A model generated the notes under the pieces. The model had not been told where the DNA came from, ran no database searches, and saw only the letters and a program-made list of their open reading frames with translations. The position numbers and the translations under genes are program-made. From positions 1-7,595 of the forward strand of contig JAGLTN010000427.1 in NCBI GenBank assembly GCA_023135255.1: a DNA stretch of 7,595 bases. The letters are read 5' to 3'. The DNA comes from Planctomycetota bacterium. GTDB lineage: Bacteria; Planctomycetota; Phycisphaerae; Sedimentisphaerales; Anaerobacaceae. Below, one piece after another: positions 1-5,646 of this stretch; position 1 is the stretch's first letter, and each line of letters opens with the position of its first letter.

Positions 1-336
1 GAAGTTAACATTTTATTTCAGCCTCATGTTGGCGCTTTCGACAGGGGAATTCTTTCTACGATTTATTGTGAGCCTAAAAAAAGCATGACTACTGATGAGC
101 TGGCTGAGCTTTACAATGAGTTTTACAAAGATGAGCATTTTGTGCAGGTTCTCGATTGTGCGCCTCATCTTAAAAATGTTGCTGAGACAAATTACTGCCA
201 CATTTACCCTGCTGTTTCAAAGGGCAAAGTAGTTGTATTTTCAGCTATTGACAATCTCGTCAAAGGTGCCTCCGGTCAGGCAATTCAGAATATGAATATA
301 CTTTTCGGTCTGGATGAAACTGATGGGCTGAAATAA
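1..336 (+). CDS. argC: N-acetyl-gamma-glutamyl-phosphate reductase, C-terminal part (5' truncated by window)
   Basis: This is the last 111 residues of ArgC, open from base 1 in frame 1; the family is usually about 310-350 residues, so roughly two thirds lies upstream. ArgC is the cytosolic NADPH-dependent enzyme that reduces N-acetylglutamyl phosphate to the semialdehyde, the third step of arginine synthesis. The sequence shows the FQPHVGAFDRGIL segment (family form FTPHL-P-RGIL, here with Q and GAFD variants), the helix TDELAELYNEFYKDEHFVQV, and the highly conserved C-terminal block SAIDNLVKGASGQAIQNMN followed by LFGLDET, which is close to diagnostic. The catalytic cysteine region is outside the window. 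The next gene starts 11 bases after the stop, so the two are probably cotranscribed, and argJ two genes on supports the assignment. Confidence 0.96.
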   Translation, partial: EVNILFQPHVGAFDRGILSTIYCEPKKSMTTDELAELYNEFYKDEHFVQVLDCAPHLKNVAETNYCHIYPAVSKGKVVVFSAIDNLVKGASGQAIQNMNILFGLDETDGLK

Positions 337-347
337 CAGAGGAATAT

Positions 348-1199
348 ATGGCTGAGGAAATTTTAAATATCGCTACATGTCAGTTTGCAGTCGACAGCTC
401 TATAGAGCAAAACGCTGCTAAAATTGAGGGATATATCCGAAAGGCTGCCGAAAGCGGCGCAGATGTGGTGCATTTCAGCGAATGTGCATTGAGCGGATAT
501 GTCGGTACGGATTTCGCAAATTTCGATGGTTTCGACTGGCAGTATTTAAAAGAAAAAACTATAAAAATAATGGCGTTAGCTAAAGAAGTCGGAATATGGG
601 TAATCCTCGGCAGTGTACACGAATTGACCGCTCCGAATAAGCCCCATAACAGCTCATATATAATCAACGATCAAGGCGAAATTGTTGACAGATATGACAA
701 ACGCTTCTGCACTAAAGCTGACCTGAAAAGACACAAGCCCGGCAACAGATTCGTTTTCTTCGATATCAAAGGCATCAAATGCAGCGCGTTGATATGCTTC
801 GACCTGCGTTTTCCTGAGATTTACAGACTGATGCTGAAAGAAGATGTTAAATGTATTTTCCAGTCGTTCTACAATGCACGCCAGAAAGGGCCAAGCGTCC
901 ATACCGATATAATGAGACAGACTATGCAAACGCGGGCTGCGAGTAATCATTTCTGGATCAGCATGTCGAATTCGAGCGGGTACTACTGTCCTTATCCGTC
1001 CTGCTTTATCGAACCAGATGGCAAGATTACGGGGCAGTTAAGATTTCACAAAGCAGGCATAATGACAAATACTCTCGATATGGACAAAAAATATTACGAC
1101 CCTTCTGCAAAATTCAGAGACCTTGCGATGAATGGAATACTATCCAATGGCGAAACCCAAATCGATGACCCAAGATCAATAGATACCAAAAGCCTGTAA
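348..1199 (+). CDS. Carbon-nitrogen hydrolase (nitrilase superfamily), substrate unknown
   Basis: A 283-residue protein of typical length for single-domain nitrilase-superfamily amidohydrolases, which cleave non-peptide C-N bonds in the cytosol. The Glu-Lys-Cys triad is visible: E45 in HFSECALSGY, K118 in RYDKRFC and C150 in ALICFDLRFPE. Other family blocks are GADVV near 37-41, ILGSVHE at 86-92, NSSYIINDQGEIVDRYDK at 101-118 and the late EPDGKITG strand-turn at 222-229. The lysine motif is DKRFC rather than the common RKxHLF, and the stretch QTRAASNHFWISMSNSSG suits an uncharacterised branch rather than classic AguB or Nit2. The start is backed by AGAGGA at 338-343, 4 bases before the ATG. 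It sits between argC and argJ, so a role in nitrogen, arginine or polyamine metabolism is tempting, but this is inference from position. N-carbamoylputrescine amidase and omega-amidase are alternatives that motifs alone cannot settle. Confidence 0.9.
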   Translation: MAEEILNIATCQFAVDSSIEQNAAKIEGYIRKAAESGADVVHFSECALSGYVGTDFANFDGFDWQYLKEKTIKIMALAKEVGIWVILGSVHELTAPNKPHNSSYIINDQGEIVDRYDKRFCTKADLKRHKPGNRFVFFDIKGIKCSALICFDLRFPEIYRLMLKEDVKCIFQSFYNARQKGPSVHTDIMRQTMQTRAASNHFWISMSNSSGYYCPYPSCFIEPDGKITGQLRFHKAGIMTNTLDMDKKYYDPSAKFRDLAMNGILSNGETQIDDPRSIDTKSL

Positions 1200-1200
1200 T

Positions 1201-1245
1201 CGACAATATCAAAAATGTCGTTCTGAACCCCAAATTAAACGGGGG
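1201..1245 (+). other. Two small hairpins in the gap before argJ
   Basis: CGACA (1201-1205) pairs with TGTCG (1216-1220) around a 10-base A-rich loop, and CCCC (1228-1231) pairs with GGGG (1241-1244) around a 9-base loop. Neither is followed by a T-run, so they are not intrinsic terminators. They lie in the 68-base gap between the hydrolase gene and argJ and could affect mRNA processing or stability. Such short stems can also arise by chance. Confidence 0.25.
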
Positions 1246-1267
1246 CTGATTAAATAAGGAAATTAAA

Positions 1268-2470
1268 ATGAGCAACAACACAATAACAGCAGCTAAGGGG
1301 TTTAAAGCAGCCGGCGTAAGCTGCGGAGTAAAAAGATCAGGCAATAAGGACCTGGCGATCGTGGTATGTCCTGATGGCGCCAAGGCAGCGGCAGTGTTTA
1401 CTACAAATAAAATAGTATCAGCGGCTGTGACAATATGTAAAGAGCATATCAGAGCTGCCAAAATTAATGCAGCTGTTATAAATTCCGGCAACGCAAATGC
1501 CTGCACAGGAAAAAAAGGCATAAAAGATGCTTTTGCAATGTGCCGACAGACAGCAGAAAACATAGGCTGTAAAAGCGAAAACGTACTCGTTGCTTCGACC
1601 GGCATAATTGGTGAATTCCTGCCTTTAGATAAGATAAAGCTCGGAATTGATGAGGCGGCTGGGAGTTTGAGCAATTCCGCAAAAGCGGGGCTGGATTTCG
1701 CACAGGCGATAATGACTACTGATACGAAAGCAAAACAGGCGGTTGCAACAGTTAAGATCAACGGCAAAATCGTCACTGTCGGCGGAACCGCTAAAGGCGC
1801 GGGGATGATAGGCCCTAATATGGCTACTACGATAAGCGTTTTCACAACGGATGCTGACATAAGTAAAGCATTGCTGGCAAAGGCTTTAAAAGCTGCTGTC
1901 GGGAATTCCCTGAACAAGCTGACCGTAGATATCCACCAGAGTACCAATGACACAGCGATGATACTTGCTTCGGGCAAAGCGGGCAATAAAACGATTAAAA
2001 AAGCAGGTGCCGACTATAACAAATTCGCTAAGGCTTTGATGAATGTTTGCGATGATCTTGCAAAACGAATGGCTTTAGATGCTGAGGGGGCTACGAAATT
2101 TTTCAAAGTCGTAGTAAATCAGGCAGCAAATAAATCCCAGGCCTCCAAAGCAGCCCGCGCGGTGGCGAATTATCCGCTGGTAAAATGTGCTGTTCACGGC
2201 AGCGACCCGAACTGGGGCAGAATAATCTGCGCGGTCGGCTCATGCGGGGTAAATTTGAACCTGGATAAGCTGAAATGTAAAATCGGCAGCATAACTGTCT
2301 TTAGTAACGGAAAACCTGTAAAATTTGACACCAAAAAGGTCAGCGGCATCATTGCAAAAACCGAGCATACTATAACAATTTCTCTTGGGGTTGGAAAAGC
2401 TGAGGATTTCTGCTATGGATGTGACCTAAGTAAAGAATATGTAATGATTAACGCCGACTATCACACTTAA
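1268..2470 (+). CDS. argJ: Glutamate N-acetyltransferase / ornithine acetyltransferase
   Basis: A 400-residue ArgJ of full family length. It transfers the acetyl group from N-acetylornithine to glutamate, closing the acetyl cycle of arginine synthesis; bifunctional members also use acetyl-CoA. Family members cut themselves into alpha and beta chains at an Ala-Thr bond. Here the motif is KGAGMIGPNMATT, so cleavage is expected between A186 and T187, with T187 as nucleophile. Other hallmarks are NSGNANACTG (72-81), the oxyanion-hole region ASTGIIGEFLP (109-119), TTDTKAK (150-156), QSTNDTAM (224-231), DAEGATK (271-277), GSDPNWGRI (311-319) and the C-terminal NADYHT, where the family usually has NADYRT. 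AAGGAA at 1256-1261 precedes the ATG by 6 bases. Sequence alone does not tell the bifunctional from the monofunctional type. No argB or argD follows, because hppA is next. Confidence 0.97.
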   Translation: MSNNTITAAKGFKAAGVSCGVKRSGNKDLAIVVCPDGAKAAAVFTTNKIVSAAVTICKEHIRAAKINAAVINSGNANACTGKKGIKDAFAMCRQTAENIGCKSENVLVASTGIIGEFLPLDKIKLGIDEAAGSLSNSAKAGLDFAQAIMTTDTKAKQAVATVKINGKIVTVGGTAKGAGMIGPNMATTISVFTTDADISKALLAKALKAAVGNSLNKLTVDIHQSTNDTAMILASGKAGNKTIKKAGADYNKFAKALMNVCDDLAKRMALDAEGATKFFKVVVNQAANKSQASKAARAVANYPLVKCAVHGSDPNWGRIICAVGSCGVNLNLDKLKCKIGSITVFSNGKPVKFDTKKVSGIIAKTEHTITISLGVGKAEDFCYGCDLSKEYVMINADYHT

Positions 2471-2526
2471 GGGCATCTCTAAAAATTCATTTTGTCAGTC
2501 AGGCAATTATCAGAACTACCCTTAAG
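2466..2526 (+). repeat. Perfect 8-base inverted repeat spanning the argJ stop
   Basis: CTTAAGGG at 2466-2473 is the exact reverse complement of CCCTTAAG at 2519-2526, separated by 45 bases. The left arm covers the argJ stop codon (2468-2470). As RNA it could close a stem around the start of the intergenic region, but the loop is long and no T-run follows, so it is not a standard terminator. Part of the match comes from the self-palindromic CTTAAG core. Confidence 0.35.
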
Positions 2527-2538
2527 AAATAACCGGTC

Positions 2539-2570
2539 TAAAGTAAATTATTTTCCGGTATTTCACTTTA
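2539..2570 (+). other. AT-rich hairpin in the argJ-hppA gap
   Basis: TAAAGTAAA (2539-2547) pairs with TTTCACTTTA (2561-2570), giving 9 base pairs with one bulged C and a 13-base loop. It may help end or protect the argJ transcript or fold in the hppA leader. There is no T-run after it, and it is A/U-rich, so its stability is modest. It lies upstream of the candidate hppA promoter. Confidence 0.3.
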
Positions 2571-2595
2571 ATGTAAGCCCATGCAATAAAAAGAC

Positions 2596-2623
2596 TTGAA
2601 ATACAGCTGGATTTGGTTAAACT
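2596..2623 (+). promoter_or_regulatory. Candidate sigma-70-type promoter for hppA
   Basis: TTGAAA at 2596-2601 (5 of 6 to the -35 consensus) and TAAACT at 2618-2623 (4 of 6 to the -10) are separated by 16 bases. Transcription would start near 2630, about 58 bases before the hppA ATG. A separate promoter is expected because the 217-base gap is the longest in the window. The match is moderate and was found by eye. Confidence 0.33.
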
Positions 2624-2661
2624 GCGGGCTATTTTCGTCTGTTAGAAAAGAAGAAGTTTCA

Positions 2662-2688
2662 ATGGTTAATCTCTTAAAGGAGCAGTAA
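2662..2688 (+). CDS. Possible 8-codon leader mini-ORF overlapping the hppA start
   Basis: An ATG at 2662 opens a reading frame encoding MVNLLKEQ, and its TAA stop (2686-2688) overlaps the hppA ATG as TAATG. A purine-rich stretch, GAAAAGAAGAAG, lies a few bases upstream and could be a weak ribosome site. The hppA Shine-Dalgarno lies inside this mini-ORF. Its peptide resembles the hppA N-terminus (MVNKLLKN), so it may be a partial duplication of the start region. Translation is unproven, and such a short frame can arise by chance. Confidence 0.2.
   Translation: MVNLLKEQ
2676..2682 (+). promoter_or_regulatory. Shine-Dalgarno of hppA
   Basis: AAAGGAG lies 5 bases before the ATG at 2688. It is the strongest ribosome-binding site in the window and fixes the hppA start at 2688, rather than at an internal ATG further into the N-terminal hydrophobic segment. 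Confidence 0.8.
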
Positions 2689-5141
2689 TGGTAAATAAAT
2701 TGTTAAAGAATCCGGTTGCACCTATAGCTGCGTTGTTGGCTTTAAGTACAACAGCAATGGCATCACAAGGTGGTCAGCAAGTAGCAGCAAGTACCCCGTG
2801 GGCGTGGTATATCGCACCGGCAAGCTCAGTTCTTGCTTTGATATTTGCGTTTTACTTCTACAAGAAGGTGATGGCCGCCCCTGAGGGTAATGAGACAATG
2901 ATAGAGATCGCAAGGCACGTAAGAGAAGGCGCGTATGCATACCTCTTCAGGCAGTACAGCGTTGTTTCTCTCGTTTTTGTGGTTCTTCTCGTGATCTTTA
3001 CTATTCTGGCTTACCTTGGTGTTCAGAATCCATTTGTGCCGATCGCATTTTTGACAGGTGGTTTCTTTAGCGGCCTTTGCGGATTCTTAGGAATGAAAAC
3101 CGCAACTAACGCTTCTGCAAGAACCGCCCAGGGCGCAAGCGTAAGCCTTAACCGTGGTCTTCAGGTTGCTTTTAGAAGCGGTGCTGTTATGGGCCTGGTT
3201 GTTGTTGGTTTTGGTCTGCTGGATATTACAATTTGGTACTGGGTCCTTGATAAGATAGTCTACACCGCTGAGCACATGCAGAGTGGTGTGGAATTCTTAG
3301 GCCTGACATTGGTTCCCAAAGAAATGGATTCGCATCATAAGCTGGTAGAAATTACTACTACAATGATCACATTTGGTATGGGTGCTTCAACACAGGCACT
3401 GTTCGCACGTGTTGGCGGCGGTATTTTCACTAAGGCCGCGGACGTTGGAGCTGACCTGGTTGGTAAGGTCGAAGCTGGTATTCCGGAAGACGACCCACGT
3501 AACCCCGCAACAATCGCAGACAATGTTGGCGACAATGTTGGTGACGTAGCTGGTATGGGTGCTGACCTTTACGAAAGCTACTGTGGTTCGATCCTGGCAA
3601 CAGCTGCTCTTGGTGCGGCACTTCCTGCAGTCGCTCTTGCAGCTAACAACCTCGATCCTTTAATGGCGGTTCTTGCTCCGATGATCGTTGCCGGTCTTGG
3701 CATACTTCTGTCAATCGTCGGTATATTCATGGTTAAATGTAAAGAAGGCGCAACACAGAAAAACCTGCTTCATGCCCTTCTTTTCGGAACACTGGGAAGC
3801 ACCGTTTTAATTCTTTTCGCTCTTGTTGGTATGGTGCAATTTGGATGGATTTCATGGGGCATTTTCGGTTCTGTAGTTTCAGGCTTGGCCGCTGGTGTTG
3901 TCATTGGTCAGCTTACCGAATACTACACATCTGCTGAATTCAAACCGACAAAAGGCATTGCTGAACAAACTGAAATGGGTGCGGCAACGACAATCATTGA
4001 CGGTTTTGCAACTGGTATGTACTCGGCTGGTCTGCCTGTAATTACTATCGTAATCGGCATCCTCTGTGCTTACGGCTTTGCGGGTGGTTTCACACATATG
4101 GCAATGGGACTTTACGGTATCGGTTTTGCCGCTGTTGGTATGCTTTCAACATTAGGCATAACATTGGCAACTGATGCTTATGGCCCAATCGCTGATAACG
4201 CAGGCGGTAACGCTGAGATGAGCGGTCTGGGTGCAGAAGTTCGAAAAAGAACAGACGCCCTCGACTCACTCGGTAATACAACTGCTGCTACTGGCAAAGG
4301 TTTTGCTATCGGTTCAGCGGCGTTAACAGCTATGGCTCTTATGGCTGCTTATATCGAAGAAATTCGTATCTGGATCGGAAGACTTGCTGAAGATGGTGTC
4401 TATACTATTGGTAAGATTGCTTTCTTCAAAGGCTCTGAAGCATCTGAAAGCGCTCAAAAGGCATTTGCAGTTATAAAAGATCAGGGATACGAACTGGTTA
4501 GCGTAAGTACAGCATCAATGACACACTTTGTCGATGCTTACGACCTGACTATCATGAATCCAAAGCTTATCTGCGGTATGTTCCTTGGTGCTATGATGGC
4601 ATTTGTTTTCTGTGCGATGACGATGAAAGCTGTCGGTCGTGCAGCAGGTGCCATGGTTAACGAAGTTCGCAGACAGTTCAGAGATATTCCCGGCATCCTG
4701 GACGGCAGCGGTAAGCCTGACTATGCGAAATGTGTATCTATTTCAACTTCAGGTGCCCAAAGAGAAATGATTCTTCCCGCAACACTGGCGATTATCGTAC
4801 CGGTAGCAACAGGGTTGGTGCTCAATGTTGCTGGTGTTCTTGGACTGCTCGTTGGTGGTTTGACCGCTGGATTCGTTCTCGCGATCACACTCAACAATGC
4901 CGGTGGTGCATGGGACAACGCTAAGAAGTTCATCGAGAACGGTGCTCACGGCGGAAAAGGCTCTGACGCCCATAAAGCTGCTGTTATTGGTGATACTGTT
5001 GGTGACCCGTTCAAAGACACATCTGGTCCTTCACTGAACATCCTCATCAAGTTGATGACAATGGTCAGCGTTGTGTTCTCTGGTGTTGTTGTCAAGTTCG
5101 GCCCAATGATCTCTGATTGGCTCGGAATGACTAATAACTAA
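2688..5141 (+). CDS. hppA: Membrane-bound ion-pumping pyrophosphatase, K+-dependent, probably Na+-transporting
   Basis: An 817-residue integral membrane protein that couples hydrolysis of pyrophosphate to Na+ and/or H+ export. The Mg-PPi site motifs are intact: DVGADLVGKVE (252-262), DDPRNPATIADNVGDNVGD (268-286), TDAYGPIADNAGGNAE (495-510), and a C-terminal block with D743, K746, D769, D773, K776 and D777. About 16 hydrophobic segments are expected; clear ones lie near 41-58, 92-112, 165-187, 326-348, 697-722 and 785-803. In GNTTAATGKG (529-538) an alanine (A533) replaces the lysine of K+-independent enzymes and G536 replaces threonine, indicating K+ dependence. Glu296 in DLYESY is placed as in Na+-pumping members, while the plant-type H+ pump has it four residues later. 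It is longer than typical enzymes of about 700-730 residues, owing to a signal-peptide-like N-terminus (1-26) and an extra segment near 559-612. Na+, H+ or dual specificity cannot be settled here. Confidence 0.96.
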   Translation: MVNKLLKNPVAPIAALLALSTTAMASQGGQQVAASTPWAWYIAPASSVLALIFAFYFYKKVMAAPEGNETMIEIARHVREGAYAYLFRQYSVVSLVFVVLLVIFTILAYLGVQNPFVPIAFLTGGFFSGLCGFLGMKTATNASARTAQGASVSLNRGLQVAFRSGAVMGLVVVGFGLLDITIWYWVLDKIVYTAEHMQSGVEFLGLTLVPKEMDSHHKLVEITTTMITFGMGASTQALFARVGGGIFTKAADVGADLVGKVEAGIPEDDPRNPATIADNVGDNVGDVAGMGADLYESYCGSILATAALGAALPAVALAANNLDPLMAVLAPMIVAGLGILLSIVGIFMVKCKEGATQKNLLHALLFGTLGSTVLILFALVGMVQFGWISWGIFGSVVSGLAAGVVIGQLTEYYTSAEFKPTKGIAEQTEMGAATTIIDGFATGMYSAGLPVITIVIGILCAYGFAGGFTHMAMGLYGIGFAAVGMLSTLGITLATDAYGPIADNAGGNAEMSGLGAEVRKRTDALDSLGNTTAATGKGFAIGSAALTAMALMAAYIEEIRIWIGRLAEDGVYTIGKIAFFKGSEASESAQKAFAVIKDQGYELVSVSTASMTHFVDAYDLTIMNPKLICGMFLGAMMAFVFCAMTMKAVGRAAGAMVNEVRRQFRDIPGILDGSGKPDYAKCVSISTSGAQREMILPATLAIIVPVATGLVLNVAGVLGLLVGGLTAGFVLAITLNNAGGAWDNAKKFIENGAHGGKGSDAHKAAVIGDTVGDPFKDTSGPSLNILIKLMTMVSVVFSGVVVKFGPMISDWLGMTNN

Positions 5142-5155
5142 ACACAAATGGCCTA

Positions 5156-5184
5156 TTGACTAAACAGGTTGTTAATTGTACTCT
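5156..5184 (+). promoter_or_regulatory. Weak candidate promoter for rsfS-argS
   Basis: TTGACT at 5156-5161 (5 of 6 to the -35 consensus) is followed after 17 bases by TACTCT at 5179-5184 (only 3 of 6 to the -10). Transcription would then start near 5190, inside the left arm of the terminator hairpin. RNA from this promoter would lack most of that arm and escape termination. The poor -10 keeps confidence low. Confidence 0.25.
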
Positions 5185-5186
5185 AT

Positions 5187-5220
5187 CGGGGTGGCTTATC
5201 CGGGCTGCCCCGTTTTTTTT
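5187..5220 (+). terminator. Rho-independent terminator after hppA
   Basis: CGGGGTGGC (5187-5195) pairs with GCTGCCCCG (5204-5212), giving a 9-base-pair GC-rich stem with two G-U wobbles and an 8-base loop. Eight consecutive Ts follow (5213-5220). It begins 45 bases after the hppA stop and should end the hppA transcript. Its T-run directly touches the first in-frame ATG of the next gene (5221). Confidence 0.9.
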
Positions 5221-5226
5221 ATGTAC

Positions 5227-5235
5227 AGAAAGAGA
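5227..5235 (+). promoter_or_regulatory. Likely ribosome-binding site deciding the rsfS start
   Basis: The purine run AGAAAGAGA lies 6 bases before an in-frame TTG at 5242. The upstream ATG at 5221 has only CCCCG and eight Ts before it, with no Shine-Dalgarno. This favours the TTG, although the match to AGGAGG is incomplete. Confidence 0.4.
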
Positions 5236-5241
5236 TTAAAA

Positions 5242-5646
5242 TTGGTAACGAAACAAAATAAAGAGGCGCAAGAACTCGCAATAGCTGCAGCAAAATTAGC
5301 GAAAAGCCTTAATTGCAAAGACATTACAGTTCAAAATCTTGTCGGCAAAAGCCCGGCTACTGATTATTTCGTAATAGCAACAGGCACAAGTAACAGGCAG
5401 ATCCGTACTGTATGCGATGAGATATCAGCCCTTGCAAGGGAAATGGGATATACTCGTTTCGGCAGAGCAGGCTATGAACAGGCAAGATGGATACTGGTAG
5501 ACTTCGTTGATGTCGTAATTCATGTATTTGACAGCGAATACAGAGACTATTATGACCTGGAACTGCTTTGGGGGGACGCTGAAAAATTAAACTGGGAAAA
5601 GGAAGATACGACAGAGGAAGATTTAACAGATGAAACAGACGGTTGA
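5242..5646 (+). CDS. rsfS: Ribosome silencing factor RsfS (Iojap/DUF143 family)
   Basis: RsfS binds protein uL14 on the 50S subunit and blocks joining to 30S, lowering translation in starvation or stationary phase. From the TTG at 5242 it is 134 residues, normal for the family. Conserved blocks are CKDITVQNL (25-33), ATDYFVIATGTSNRQIR (39-55), FGRAGYEQARWILVDFVDVVIHVF (73-96) and YYDLELLWGDA (103-113). A short acidic tail rich in E, D and T ends the protein. The start is uncertain. An in-frame ATG at 5221 (141 residues) sits directly on the upstream terminator's T-run with no ribosome site, and a still earlier TTG at 5176 would put the whole terminator inside the gene, which is unlikely. The 3' end overlaps argS by 17 bases, implying cotranscription and perhaps translational coupling. 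Confidence 0.93.
   Translation: MVTKQNKEAQELAIAAAKLAKSLNCKDITVQNLVGKSPATDYFVIATGTSNRQIRTVCDEISALAREMGYTRFGRAGYEQARWILVDFVDVVIHVFDSEYRDYYDLELLWGDAEKLNWEKEDTTEEDLTDETDG

Noticed and set aside
1..336. ArgC looking truncated with no start codon
   Set aside because: The frame is open from base 1 and the visible part aligns with the family C-terminus, so the truncation is due to the window edge and not a pseudogene.
1114..1986. Open frame of 290 residues on the minus strand opposite argJ and the end of the hydrolase gene
   Set aside because: It is antisense to two clear genes with intact family motifs. Its Ala/Leu/Ser/Val-rich composition is what the reverse complement of argJ gives, and it has no recognisable domain or own ribosome site that I can support.
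2471..2687. A riboswitch or T-box in the hppA leader
   Set aside because: I looked for T-box (TGGNACCGCG-like), cobalamin, TPP and SAM core sequences and saw none. Only simple inverted repeats and a candidate promoter are supported.
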